From the NCBI GenBank assembly GCA_011046015.1, contig DSBO01000012.1, positions 1-19,382 on the forward strand: a DNA stretch of 19,382 nt. Direction: 5' to 3'. The notes beneath the pieces were generated by a model that was given only the letters and a program-made list of their open reading frames with translations, made no database searches and was not told the origin of the DNA. Positions within the stretch are counted from its first letter, which is position 1. Each line of letters starts with the position of its first letter. Below are positions 5,481 to 13,854 of this stretch, in pieces. Origin of the DNA: Thioalkalivibrio sp. Its GTDB lineage: Bacteria > Pseudomonadota > Gammaproteobacteria > SpSt-1174. A program made the position numbers and the translations under genes.

Positions 5481-6413
5481 ATGCAACGATTGCGGCGTCT
5501 GTTTGCCGGCGACTTTATCGACACCACCAGCCACCGCGACAAGTTCGTGGCCCTGGTCGGCGGCGTGGCGGGGCTCTACCTCTCGCTGGAGGTGGCCGCC
5601 TCGGTGGTCGAGGGCGGCGCGCTGGCGGGCCTGGTACTGGCCTCGCTCGGCGCCACCGCGGTGCTGCTGTTCGCCGTGCCCCACGGCGCGCTGTCACAGC
5701 CCTGGAACGTGCTGGGCGGCCACGCGGTTTCGGCCCTGGTCGGCGTGGCCGTGCATGACCTCGTGCCCCACCCCCTGCTCGCGGCGGCGCTCGCCGTGGG
5801 ACTGGCGATCTGGGCGATGCATTACCTGCGCTGCATCCATCCGCCCGGTGGGGCGACGGCACTATTCGCCGTCGTGGGCGGGACTCAGGTGGAGGCACTC
5901 GGCTATGGCTACGTGCTGCACCCGGTGCTCTCCAGCGTGGCGGTGATGACCCTGGTGGCGGTGATCGTGAACTTCCCCTTCCACTGGCGCCGCTACCCGG
6001 CCTCGCTCTCCCGCCCGGAGCCGCCAGGCGATCACGCGGCGGTGAACTCTGCGCTGGAACGCGGCGGGCTGAGCTTCGAGGACCTGGAGTTCGCGATGCG
6101 CGAACTCAACCTCTACCTGGACATGACCGAGGATGACATGGCGCGGCTCTACCTCCTTGCCCGCCGGCACCACGAGGAGGCCGACCAGGTGGGGGCGGAC
6201 GATATCCGGATCGGGGAGTGCTACAGCAACGGTCCGGTCGGACCCGGCTGGCTGGTGCGCAAGGTCATCGGCCTGTCCGACGACGACCGGGTGATCTACC
6301 GCGAGATCTGCGGTCCGCCCACCGCCGAGACCGGCGGCGCGACCAGCCGCGAGGACTTCGCTCGCTGGGCCCACCACCGCGTCGACCCGGCCCGGCTCGG
6401 CAACGGCGAGTAA
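5481..6413 (+). CDS. HPP-family integral membrane protein with long cytoplasmic C-terminal extension
   Basis: 310 residues from the ATG at 5481, chosen because CCAGGA lies eight bases upstream and the protein then opens MQRLRRLFAGDF; earlier in-frame ATGs lack this. The HPP domain fills about residues 20-170, with four or more hydrophobic helices. Family signatures are PHGALSQPWN (67-76) and CIHPPGGATAL (118-128). HPP proteins include plant chloroplast and cyanobacterial nitrite transporters, while many bacterial ones carry CBS domains at the C-terminus. Here residues about 176-310 form a soluble region (FEDLEFAMRELNLYLDMTEDDMARLYLLA and onward) that does not look like CBS. The gene is divergent from the globin/nsrR operon, so a role in nitrite or NO-related transport is suggested but not shown. 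Confidence 0.82.
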   Translation: MQRLRRLFAGDFIDTTSHRDKFVALVGGVAGLYLSLEVAASVVEGGALAGLVLASLGATAVLLFAVPHGALSQPWNVLGGHAVSALVGVAVHDLVPHPLLAAALAVGLAIWAMHYLRCIHPPGGATALFAVVGGTQVEALGYGYVLHPVLSSVAVMTLVAVIVNFPFHWRRYPASLSRPEPPGDHAAVNSALERGGLSFEDLEFAMRELNLYLDMTEDDMARLYLLARRHHEEADQVGADDIRIGECYSNGPVGPGWLVRKVIGLSDDDRVIYREICGPPTAETGGATSREDFARWAHHRVDPARLGNGE

Positions 6414-6473
6414 CGACGGATCGGCCCGGCGACGTCGCCGCGACGAACCGCGAAGCCGCCGGACCAACTGCGG

Positions 6474-6496
6474 TAGAATCACGGGCATCGTGCCCG
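6474..6496 (+). promoter_or_regulatory. Possible -10 element and small dyad upstream of rlmL
   Basis: TAGAAT at 6474-6479 is a fair -10 box with no convincing -35. Just after it CGGGCA (6482-6487) and TGCCCG (6491-6496) form a 6-bp stem with a 3-base loop around the expected transcription start. It could be an operator or a 5' hairpin. Confidence 0.3.
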
Positions 6497-6521
6497 CGCC
6501 CCGACCCGCAAGGACCTCCGC

Positions 6522-8681
6522 ATGCCCACCCAGCGCTTTTTCGCCAATGCCCCTCGCCACATGGAGCCCCTGCTGGCCGAGGAGTTGCGCGCCCTGGGCG
6601 TGGCGAACGTCGGCGAGACCCGCGGCGGAGTCCACTTCGAAGACACGCTCGCCGCCGCCTACCGCGTCTGTCTCTGGTCGCGTATCGCCAACCGGGTGCT
6701 GCTGGAACTCGCTCGCTTTCCCGCCGAGACCCCCGAGGCACTCTATGCCGGGGTGCAGGCCATCGACTGGTCGGCGCACTTCGACGTCACGCAGACCTTT
6801 GCCGTCAGCGCCATCACCGCCCGCTCGCAGATCGACCACAGCCAGTTCGCCGCACTCAAGGCCAAGGACGCCGTGGTCGACCAGTTCCGCGAGCGCATGG
6901 GTGAACGGCCCTCGGTAGACACCTTTCGCCCGCAGATCGGCATCAGCGTGTACCTCTACCGCGACCAGGCCACCGTCGGCCTGGACCTGGCCGGGGAGTC
7001 GCTGCACCGGCGCGGCTACCGCGAGGAAGGGGCGAGCGCGCCGCTGAAGGAGAACCTGGCCGCCGCCATCCTGCTGCGCGCCGGCTGGCCGGCGATCGCC
7101 GCGAACGGCGGCACGCTCATCGATCCCATGTGCGGCTCGGGCACCCTGCCCATCGAGGCCGCGCTGATGGCGGCCGACATCGCCCCCGGACTGACCCGCC
7201 CGCACTGGGGCTTTACCGCCTGGAAACAGCACGACGCCACCGCCTGGGCCGACCTGGTCGAAGAGGCACAGCGGCGCCGCGAGGCCGGCATCGAGCAACT
7301 GCCGCCGATCCGCGGCTACGACCGCGATCCACGCGCCCTGGAGGCCGCCCGGCATAACCTCGAGCGCGCCGGGCTGACCGACCATATCGCCTTCGCACGC
7401 GCCGAGCTGGCCGACTGCGCCCCGCTGCCCACCGACCGGCCGGGGCTGTTCGTGGTCAACCCGCCCTATGGCGAGCGCCTGGGCGAGGACTCGGAACTGC
7501 CCGGGCTCTATGCCGAGATCGGCCGTGTACTGCGCGAACGCTTCGGCGGCTGGCAGGCGGCCGTGTTCACCGGCAACCCGAATCTCGCCGGCCACCTCGG
7601 TATCCGCTTCAGGAAGACCAACACCTTCTTCAACGGCCCCATCGAGTGCCGGTTGTTCAGCTACGAGGTGAGCGAGGCCAACGTGACCCGCCGCCTGCCG
7701 CGCGCCCTCCCGCCCGAGGAACGCAGCGAGAGCGCGCAGGGCTTCGCCAACCGCCTGGAGAAGAACGCGAAGCACCTTGCGCGCTGGCTGAAGCGCGAGG
7801 ATATCCACTGCTACCGCCTGTACGATGCCGACATCCCGGAATACGCGCTGGCCATCGACGTGTACGAGGGCGCGAAACGCTGGGTGCATGCGCAGGAATA
7901 CCAGGCGCCGAGGACGGTGGACGAGCAGAAGGCACGCGTTCGCCTGCGTGAGGCCATCGGCATCATCCTCGAGGTGCTGGCGATTCCGGAGGAGCAACTC
8001 TTCCTCAAGCTGCGCCAGCGGCAGAAGGGCCGTGCCCAGTACGAGAAGCTGGCCGAGAACCGGCACTTTCACGAGGTACAGGAAGGCCCCTGCCGGCTGC
8101 TGGTGAACTTCGAGGACTACCTCGACACCGGGCTCTTTCTCGACCACCGCATCACGCGGCAACGCATCGGCGAGATGGCCGCCGGCAAACGCTTCCTCAA
8201 CCTCTTCGCCTACACGGGGGCGGCCACGGTGCACGCGGCCCACGGCGGGGCGGCGAGCACCACCACGGTGGACATGTCGAAGACCTATCTGGCCTGGGCC
8301 GAGCGCAACCTGCGCCTCAACGGTTTCAGCGGGTCGTCACACGAGTTCGTGCAGGCCAACTGCCTGGAGTGGATACGCCACAATCCCTACCGGCGCGAGT
8401 TCGATCTCATCTTCCTCGACCCGCCGAGCTTCTCCACCTCCAAGCGCATGGAGGGCACCTTCGACGTGCAGCGCGACCACGCGGGCCTCATCACCGACAC
8501 CATGAAGCTGCTGGCCCAGGACGGCACGCTGGTGTTCTCCAACAACCTGCGCCGCTTTCGCATGGACCGGGAGGCGCTGGCCGACTTCGTCATCGAGGAC
8601 ATCACGCGCGCCACCATCCCCCGGGACTTCGAGCGCAACCCGAAGATCCACAACTGCTGGACCATTCGCTGGCAGGGCTAG
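6522..8681 (+). CDS. rlmL: Bifunctional 23S rRNA (guanine) methyltransferase RlmKL
   Basis: 719 residues, against 702 in Escherichia coli RlmL/RlmK. The N-terminal part carries a THUMP domain (about 50-160), followed by the first SAM-dependent methyltransferase, which makes m2G2445 in 23S rRNA. It has DPMCGSGTLPIEAAL for SAM binding and the catalytic NPPYGER beginning at residue 313. The second methyltransferase fills about 420-719 and corresponds to RlmK, which makes m7G2069. It has FAYTGAATVHAA and DPPSFSTSKR beginning at residue 633. The start has AAGGA seven bases upstream. The gene stands alone on the plus strand, converging with the minus-strand block to its right, with only 25 bases between stops. 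All motifs are intact. This fused architecture is characteristic of gammaproteobacteria. Confidence 0.96.
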   Translation: MPTQRFFANAPRHMEPLLAEELRALGVANVGETRGGVHFEDTLAAAYRVCLWSRIANRVLLELARFPAETPEALYAGVQAIDWSAHFDVTQTFAVSAITARSQIDHSQFAALKAKDAVVDQFRERMGERPSVDTFRPQIGISVYLYRDQATVGLDLAGESLHRRGYREEGASAPLKENLAAAILLRAGWPAIAANGGTLIDPMCGSGTLPIEAALMAADIAPGLTRPHWGFTAWKQHDATAWADLVEEAQRRREAGIEQLPPIRGYDRDPRALEAARHNLERAGLTDHIAFARAELADCAPLPTDRPGLFVVNPPYGERLGEDSELPGLYAEIGRVLRERFGGWQAAVFTGNPNLAGHLGIRFRKTNTFFNGPIECRLFSYEVSEANVTRRLPRALPPEERSESAQGFANRLEKNAKHLARWLKREDIHCYRLYDADIPEYALAIDVYEGAKRWVHAQEYQAPRTVDEQKARVRLREAIGIILEVLAIPEEQLFLKLRQRQKGRAQYEKLAENRHFHEVQEGPCRLLVNFEDYLDTGLFLDHRITRQRIGEMAAGKRFLNLFAYTGAATVHAAHGGAASTTTVDMSKTYLAWAERNLRLNGFSGSSHEFVQANCLEWIRHNPYRREFDLIFLDPPSFSTSKRMEGTFDVQRDHAGLITDTMKLLAQDGTLVFSNNLRRFRMDREALADFVIEDITRATIPRDFERNPKIHNCWTIRWQG

Positions 8682-8706
8682 CGCGTCGGCCGCACCCGGC
8701 GGGCGG

Positions 8707-8925
8707 CTAAGGGCGCCAGGGCCGCCGGCAGGACGGGCACACGCGGCGCACGGCTACCGCCGCCCAGACTGTCAGGGCCATGGCCGGCACGATCAGGAAC
8801 GGGTAGAAGCCCTGGGAGAGGAAGGCCAGCGGCACCAGCCACAGAAGCGCCGCCAGCACGGCGAGATGGCCGTTGGCCCAACGCGGGCGCCCGGCGTACC
8901 CGCAATGGCGACAGCCCGGTGACAT
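8707..8925 (-). CDS. Small membrane protein with two Cys pairs (zinc-ribbon-like)
   Basis: 72 residues. CRHCG near the N-terminus (residues 5-9) and CPSC near the C-terminus (about 63-66) flank two hydrophobic segments (about 21-38 and 41-58). If the two segments form a hairpin, both CxxC pairs face the same side and could together bind one zinc or iron ion. The ATG lies one base after the TAG of the preceding 67-residue membrane protein gene (TAGCATG), so translation is probably coupled. No named family recognised. It is the last gene before the convergent rlmL. Confidence 0.65.
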   Translation of the reverse strand: MSPGCRHCGYAGRPRWANGHLAVLAALLWLVPLAFLSQGFYPFLIVPAMALTVWAAVAVRRVCPSCRRPWRP

Positions 8926-8926
8926 G

Positions 8927-9130
8927 CTATTTCGGGCTTACCCGCTTGACGAACTCCCACACCGGCAGCGCCGCCAAGCCGCCCACCAGGCCACCGAGAA
9001 AGTCCGGCAGGTTGGCGTTGAAGATCGCGGTCCACAACAGACCGGCCAGAAAGCTGACCAGCAGCATGGCCGCGGCGGTGATGAGCAGGCGTTGCCACAG
9101 CGGCAGCATGGGATGGGCGGGTGACGTCAT
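8927..9130 (-). CDS. Small two-helix membrane protein, 67 residues
   Basis: Starts MTSPAHPMLPLW. Two membrane helices follow (about residues 13-35 and 42-58), with a charged end VKRVSPK. GAGGAGAAG upstream is a strong ribosome binding site and selects the ATG at 9130; an open extension back to 9259 only overlaps the reductase gene in another frame. It begins ten bases after the stop of the Tat-exported aldo/keto reductase gene and is coupled to the next small gene. Function unknown; a membrane partner of the reductase is conceivable but has no direct support. Confidence 0.72.
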   Translation of the reverse strand: MTSPAHPMLPLWQRLLITAAAMLLVSFLAGLLWTAIFNANLPDFLGGLVGGLAALPVWEFVKRVSPK

Positions 9131-9140
9131 CGTCTTCTCC

Positions 9141-10064
9141 TCAGAGTGACTGGAAGTAGCGCAGCATGTCCTGGCGCAGGGCCGCATCCGGCAGGCGGCC
9201 GCGGCCCGCCCCCATGTTCTCGTGCAGGTGCGCGGCCTGGGTAGTGGCCGGGATCGCACAGGTCACCGCCGGGTGCGAGACGAGGTACTTGAGAAAGAAC
9301 TGCGCCCAGTTCGCGCAGTCGATCTCGCCTGCCCAGGGCGGCAGCGGCCGGCCCCGCACCCGGTTGAACAGGCTGCCGCCGCGAAACGGGCGATTAATGA
9401 TCACGGCGATGCCGCGTTCGGCGGCCAGCGGCAGCAGCCGGCGCTCGGCCTCGCGATCGATGACATTGTAGGTGAACTGCACGAAATCCAGCGGCTGCGT
9501 GCGCATGACCTGCTCGAGTTCGTCGTGCCGCCGCCCATGCGAGGTGGTCACGCCAAGATAGCGGATGCGCCCCTCGGCCTTCCAGGCCTTGAGCGTCTCG
9601 ATGTGACGCTGCCACTGCACGAGGTTGTGGATTTGCTGCAGGTCCAGACGTTCCAGCCCCCAAAGGCGTAGCGAGTCGGCCAGCTGGCCCGGTGCGGTGG
9701 CCACACCGGGGGTCCAGACCTTGGTGGCGGAAAACAGCCCGGGCGGATGACCGAGTCGCTCGAGGCACCAGCCGATGACGGCCTCGGCCTCGCCATACAT
9801 GGGGGAGGAATCAATCAGCCCGCCGCCGTGCTCGAAGAAGGCGCGCATCACCGGCAGGCGGCTTTCGGGCTGGTAGACATCGAAGGTGAGCCAGGTACCC
9901 AGGCCGATCACGGGCAACCACTCATCGCTGGCGGGGATGGGCCGCCGGATCGCCGAGTCGGTCGCGATCGTCGCGCGCGGCAGTGCCGCGGCCATGCCCA
10001 TTGCCGCGGCCGCGGCCGCGGCGAGAAAGCGTCGCCGACGTGGGTCGTGCCCGTTCGCGCTCAT
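9141..10064 (-). CDS. Tat-exported aldo/keto reductase
   Basis: 307 residues. The N-terminus reads DPRRRRFLAAAAAAAMG and then LPRATIA, a twin-arginine signal peptide (residues about 8-35). The rest is an aldo/keto reductase barrel starting VIGLGTW. The catalytic tetrad is complete: Asp85 and Tyr90 (IDSSPMYG), Lys115 (SATKVW) and His146 (QIHN). The C-terminal part has the usual GIAVIINRPF and AIPATTQ strands. GGAGGTG, four bases before ATG 10064, fixes the start and places it inside a longer spurious frame. AKRs normally use cytoplasmic NAD(P)H. Export through Tat implies the protein folds, possibly with bound cofactor, before reaching the periplasm, so its electron source there is unclear. 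It lies 44 bases downstream of the HD-GYP gene and leads two small membrane protein genes. Confidence 0.88.
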   Translation of the reverse strand: MSANGHDPRRRRFLAAAAAAAMGMAAALPRATIATDSAIRRPIPASDEWLPVIGLGTWLTFDVYQPESRLPVMRAFFEHGGGLIDSSPMYGEAEAVIGWCLERLGHPPGLFSATKVWTPGVATAPGQLADSLRLWGLERLDLQQIHNLVQWQRHIETLKAWKAEGRIRYLGVTTSHGRRHDELEQVMRTQPLDFVQFTYNVIDREAERRLLPLAAERGIAVIINRPFRGGSLFNRVRGRPLPPWAGEIDCANWAQFFLKYLVSHPAVTCAIPATTQAAHLHENMGAGRGRLPDAALRQDMLRYFQSL

Positions 10065-10108
10065 GCCACCTCCAGGCGCGTGATCTGGCGACGGGGGTGA
10101 GGAACAGC

Positions 10109-11344
10109 CTACAGGGAGAGCGTCGCCAGGTCGATGGGGACATCCGCGGGGCTCACCCCGCCCTGGATGCGCCAGGCGTTGCCCCCCTCGCGCTCCACCA
10201 TACTCGCGAGGTTCACCAGGGGGTGGCGCTGGTAGGGGTGGCCCTCGGCGTCCAGCAGGAGCATGACCACCGGCAGCAGGCGGTGCTTGGCGTGGTTCGA
10301 GGCGACGATCGCGATCTGCCCGGAATGCAGGCGCACCAGCGTCCCCACCGGGTAGATGCCGATGCACTTGATGAAGTCTTCCATCAGGCCCGCACCGAAA
10401 TGCGTGGGCGCCTCCTTGAGCATGAGTGCCAGCGCGTCGTTGGGGGGCATGCGGTAGTCGTAGGCCGTGTCGTGCGTGAGGGTGTCGTACATCTCCGCGA
10501 TGGCAACGATACGCGCCGGCTGCTTGAGCTCCTCGCCCTCCAGGCCATCGGGGTAGCCCATGCCGTCCACGCGCTCGTGGTGGTGACGAATGATATCCAG
10601 CGCCTCGGGCGGTATACCGGGCAGCAGACGCATGACGTTGTAGCCCTCGACGGTGTGCAGCTTGACCGCGTCATACTCCTGCGCCGTGAGGGGGCCGGGC
10701 TTGTTCAGGATCTCGCTCGGCACGCGCACCTTGCCGATATCATGGAACAGGCCGCCGATACCGGTGGCGCGCACCAGGTCGTCGGGCAGCCCGAGGTAGC
10801 GGGCGAACAGGGTCGAGATCACGCAGGCGTTCACCGAATGGGTGGCCGCGGTGGCGTCGGCGCGCTTGAGCTGGCACAGCCAGAGCGAGGCATCCGCGCT
10901 CACCGAGATCGAGTCGATGACGGTCTCGACCAGGACCCGGGCCTCCTCCAGGCCCACCTGATTGCCCAGGCGCGCATCCGCCATCACCTTGTCGATGTAG
11001 GCGTGCATGTCGTCACGGGCACGCTGGGCGCGGTCCATCTCGCGAGCGAAGTCGACGACGATCGGATCGTCAGCCTTTACGCGTGCGGCATCACCCCGTT
11101 CGTTCACCTCGCGCAGGCGCGCAATGCCCTTCATCTGCCGCTCCACGCTGCCCGTGTCGATGGAGCGCATCACGTCGATGAAGACGTGGCGGCAGTGCTT
11201 CTTCAGCGCCTCGATGTCCGCATCGGATTCGATGCTGATGCCCTCCAGCAGAAAGGGTGTCTCCAGCCAGGGTCGGTCGAGGTCGCAGACGTACATGCCG
11301 ACCGCCAGTGCATCGACACCGATCCGCTGCTTCATGACTTTCAT
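10109..11344 (-). CDS. HD-GYP c-di-GMP phosphodiesterase with DUF3391-like N-terminus
   Basis: 411 residues from ATG 11344, chosen because GGAGG lies 11 bases upstream; a TTG further up is less likely. Residues about 1-130 match the DUF3391-type head often found before HD-GYP (MKQRIGVDALAVGMYVCDLDRPWL). The HD-GYP domain, about 150-340, has the metal and signature residues: His169 (THSVN), His201-Asp202 with Lys205 (FHDIGKVRVP), His230 (KLHTVEG) and HHERVDGMGYPDGL (about 255-268). These are the residues of active enzymes that hydrolyse cyclic di-GMP to pGpG or GMP. There is no receiver, PAS or membrane segment, so the protein is cytoplasmic and the input signal is unknown. It is followed after 44 bases by the exported aldo/keto reductase gene. 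Confidence 0.92.
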   Translation of the reverse strand: MKVMKQRIGVDALAVGMYVCDLDRPWLETPFLLEGISIESDADIEALKKHCRHVFIDVMRSIDTGSVERQMKGIARLREVNERGDAARVKADDPIVVDFAREMDRAQRARDDMHAYIDKVMADARLGNQVGLEEARVLVETVIDSISVSADASLWLCQLKRADATAATHSVNACVISTLFARYLGLPDDLVRATGIGGLFHDIGKVRVPSEILNKPGPLTAQEYDAVKLHTVEGYNVMRLLPGIPPEALDIIRHHHERVDGMGYPDGLEGEELKQPARIVAIAEMYDTLTHDTAYDYRMPPNDALALMLKEAPTHFGAGLMEDFIKCIGIYPVGTLVRLHSGQIAIVASNHAKHRLLPVVMLLLDAEGHPYQRHPLVNLASMVEREGGNAWRIQGGVSPADVPIDLATLSL

Positions 11345-11481
11345 GACGTTCCATACCTCCGGTGCACGCAAGCTGAAACTGGCCGTACCAGACGCACAGT
11401 TCCACGCATGGACCGATACTCAAGCCGGACGCCAGGGCGGGTCAACCCTGTTCCGGATAGACGCAGGGAAAGTGCCGACGA

Positions 11482-11518
11482 GTTCACGCATGCAGACGCC
11501 AACGTGAACCACGGTTCA
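11482..11518. promoter_or_regulatory. Cluster of GTTCACG-type dyads upstream of the HD-GYP gene
   Basis: GTTCACG (11482-11488) and CGTGAAC (11503-11509) form a perfect 7-bp inverted repeat with a 14-base spacer, two helical turns apart centre to centre. The right arm also pairs with GGTTCA (11513-11518) as TGAACC-AC-GGTTCA. A weak minus-strand promoter (TTGACC at 11445-11440 with GAGTAT 18 bases on) lies between it and the HD-GYP start. The 255-base gap 11345-11599 otherwise shows no gene. Confidence 0.35.
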
Positions 11519-11599
11519 TGACAAGCGGCGCAGATCACACAGAAATCGGGCTTTCCCGCACATCCTGCGACTCTTTGAGCCATCCCGGCCTGGAACCGG

Positions 11600-12298
11600 T
11601 TAACGCCGTGCCCGGCGGGTTTCGTACGCCAGGCCGACCTGCGCCTGGTCACTGGCATAGCCCAGGGCCCGTATGGAGTCGCCCAGCAACTCGTCGAACA
11701 CCTCGACTTGCGCCGGGGACATCTCGCGCAGATAGCGCGCACGGGAGTTCGCGGTCACGTGCTGATGCTCGGTGATCTTGTAGTCACCACCATGGTGGCG
11801 CTTGAAACGGGGAAAGGGAAAGAGGGTCTCGCGGGACAGACCCAGGTGATCCAGCAGCGCGCTGACGGTCGTCACGGGCTGCGAGACCAGATCCTCGTAA
11901 CGGACCAGATACCAGCGATCCGGGTGCTCGAAATAGTGCCGGTAGATGCGCTGCCAGCGACGCAGCAGCCCGAGGTCGATGCCATCGCGCAACTCGCCAC
12001 GCGGCCACAACAGATAGGCATAGCCCGACTCGATGGTCGAGAGATAACTGTCGCGTGGATCACGGGCCAGCCAGACGAGCCGGTCGAAGTGCCGGTAGAA
12101 ATCCAGGCGCTGCTGCAGGTACAGCACATCCATCGGCTTGATACAGACATGGCGTCGGCTCATGCGATCCGCCCGGCAACGCCAGAATGCGGGAATGGAG
12201 CTCAGGTCACCATAGGCGTCTAAGGCGCTGTGCCCGTCCAGGATGTGCTGCAGCAGCGTGCTTCCGCTGCGCATGGAGTAGCCGATGAGGATGCGCAT
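11600..12298 (-). CDS. Sulfotransferase-family protein (PAPS-dependent fold)
   Basis: 232 residues. The PAPS 5'-phosphosulfate loop is MRSGSTLLQHIL (9-20). The 3'-phosphate motif is LARDPRDSYLSTI (77-89), with Arg79 and Ser84 in the expected places, followed by YLVRYEDLVSQP (130-141), which is standard in sulfotransferases. There is no signal peptide, so it is a cytoplasmic protein that would move a sulfuryl group from PAPS to an alcohol or amine acceptor. It is shorter than most Stf enzymes (250-300 residues), with a short acceptor-binding section around CRADRMSRRHVCIKPMD. It lies 71 bases downstream of the DASS transporter gene on the same strand. The acceptor is unknown. Confidence 0.82.
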   Translation of the reverse strand: MRILIGYSMRSGSTLLQHILDGHSALDAYGDLSSIPAFWRCRADRMSRRHVCIKPMDVLYLQQRLDFYRHFDRLVWLARDPRDSYLSTIESGYAYLLWPRGELRDGIDLGLLRRWQRIYRHYFEHPDRWYLVRYEDLVSQPVTTVSALLDHLGLSRETLFPFPRFKRHHGGDYKITEHQHVTANSRARYLREMSPAQVEVFDELLGDSIRALGYASDQAQVGLAYETRRARR

Positions 12299-12369
12299 GG
12301 GATCATACAGTGAACAGGGTCATCGCACCCCAGTCTGCGAGAGACTTGTGACAGCAGTATGGCAGTGTG

Positions 12370-13854
12370 TCAGGGCGTGGTGGCCGTACGGTCGACCAGC
12401 GACGTCACCGTATCCATGATCACCGGCAGGAACAGCACGATGGCGGCGGTGACCAGAACGATGGCGATGAGATTGAGCCACACGCCGGCATGTGCCATCT
12501 GCGGAATGGTCACCTGGCGACTGCTGAAGACGATGGCATTCGGCGGGGTAGCGACGGGCAGCATGAAGGCGAAGGAAGCGGACAGCGCGACGGCCACCAT
12601 CAGGAACAACGGGTGGGTGTCGGTGGCCACCGCGAAACCCGTCATCACCGGCAGCAACAACGAGGCCGTGGCCGTATTCGACGTGACCTCGGTGAGAAAG
12701 ATCACCAGCGCTGCCACGGCCATCACGGTGATCACGAGCCCGGCCCCCTGCAACACCGTGAGCTGACCGCCGATCCACTCGGTGAGTCCGCTGCTGGCGA
12801 ATGCGCTGGCCAGGGCGAAACCGCCGCCGAACAGGATAATGATGTCCCAGGGGATGCGCGCGGCGGTGGCCCAGTCGAGCAGCATCTGGCCCCGCTTCCA
12901 GTCCGCGGGGATCACGAACAGCGCCATGGCGCCCAGCATGGCGATGGTCGAATCGGCCACCATGGCGAGCTCGGGCACGTCGATGAAGCCCCGCGCGACC
13001 CAGGCGAACACCACCAGCGCGAACACCACCAGCACGCGGCGCTCCTGGCGCGACATCGGACCCAGCGCTTCGAGCTCATGCTCGATGGCACGACCGCTCC
13101 CGCCGGCGCTGTCCATGTGGTGACGAAAGGCGATGCGGGTGAGGTAGAGCCAGGTGACCAGCAGCATCAACAGCGAGACCGGCAGGCCGAAGAGCATCCA
13201 CTCGGCAAAGCCGATGCTGTAGCCATACTGCCTTTCCAGCACGCCGGCGAGAATGGCGTTGGGCGGTGTGCCGATGAGCGTGGCCACCCCCCCGATAGAC
13301 GCCGCGTAGGCGATACCCAGCATCAGCGCGGTGCCGAAGTCGGTATGTGCGCGCTCATCCTCGTTCTGCGCGGGATTCACGCCACTCATCTGCGTGAGCA
13401 CCGCCATGCCGATGGTCACCATCATCATCGCGGTGGCGGTGTTGCTGATCCAGGAGGAGAGGAACGCAGTGGCGAACATGAAACCGAAGATCACGCGCTG
13501 CGGGCTGGTGCCGACGATGCGGATGGTGTGCAGGGCGATGCGCCGGTGGAGGCTCCATTTCTCGATCGCCATGGCGATGAGAAAGCCACCCATGAAGAGG
13601 TAGATGATGTGGTTCGCGTAGGCCGGCGTGACCTGGGATGCCGGCATCACCTCGAGCAACGGAAACAAGGCGATGGGCAGCAGGGCCGTGGCGGCGATGG
13701 GCACGGCCTCCATGATCCACCAGGTCGCCATCAGGGCGGTCACCGCCGCCACGCGCATCGCCTCGGGCGGCATGCCCTCGGGCACGGGCATCAGCAACAG
13801 GAGCAGGAACAGGGCGGGGCCGAGGAACAGGCCGAGGCGCTGGCGCAGGGTCAT
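12370..13854 (-). CDS. DASS/SLC13-family sodium:anion symporter
   Basis: 494 residues with about 11-12 membrane segments. Both inverted halves carry the Na+/carboxylate SNT motif: SNT at 137-139 (SSWISNTATAMM) and at 392-394 (EVTSNTATASLL). Each is followed later by a PPN loop (GGVATLIGTPPNAI, about 188-201, and LPVATPPNAI, about 432-441). These match the dicarboxylate transporter VcINDY, so succinate, malate or fumarate with sodium is the default reading. Sulfate transport, also known in the wider family, cannot be excluded, given the sulfur-related neighbours on both sides. A hydrophilic loop at about 245-272 separates the two repeats. The start at 13854 has GGAT upstream. Confidence 0.92.
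   Translation of the reverse strand: MTLRQRLGLFLGPALFLLLLLMPVPEGMPPEAMRVAAVTALMATWWIMEAVPIAATALLPIALFPLLEVMPASQVTPAYANHIIYLFMGGFLIAMAIEKWSLHRRIALHTIRIVGTSPQRVIFGFMFATAFLSSWISNTATAMMMVTIGMAVLTQMSGVNPAQNEDERAHTDFGTALMLGIAYAASIGGVATLIGTPPNAILAGVLERQYGYSIGFAEWMLFGLPVSLLMLLVTWLYLTRIAFRHHMDSAGGSGRAIEHELEALGPMSRQERRVLVVFALVVFAWVARGFIDVPELAMVADSTIAMLGAMALFVIPADWKRGQMLLDWATAARIPWDIIILFGGGFALASAFASSGLTEWIGGQLTVLQGAGLVITVMAVAALVIFLTEVTSNTATASLLLPVMTGFAVATDTHPLFLMVAVALSASFAFMLPVATPPNAIVFSSRQVTIPQMAHAGVWLNLIAIVLVTAAIVLFLPVIMDTVTSLVDRTATTP

Noticed and set aside
5862..8243. 793-codon minus-strand open frame opposite the HPP gene and rlmL
   Set aside because: Purely the complement of well-supported genes; low-complexity composition and no recognisable motif.
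9983..11521. 512-codon plus-strand frame opposite the HD-GYP gene
   Set aside because: Antisense shadow; the HD-GYP signature lies on the other strand.
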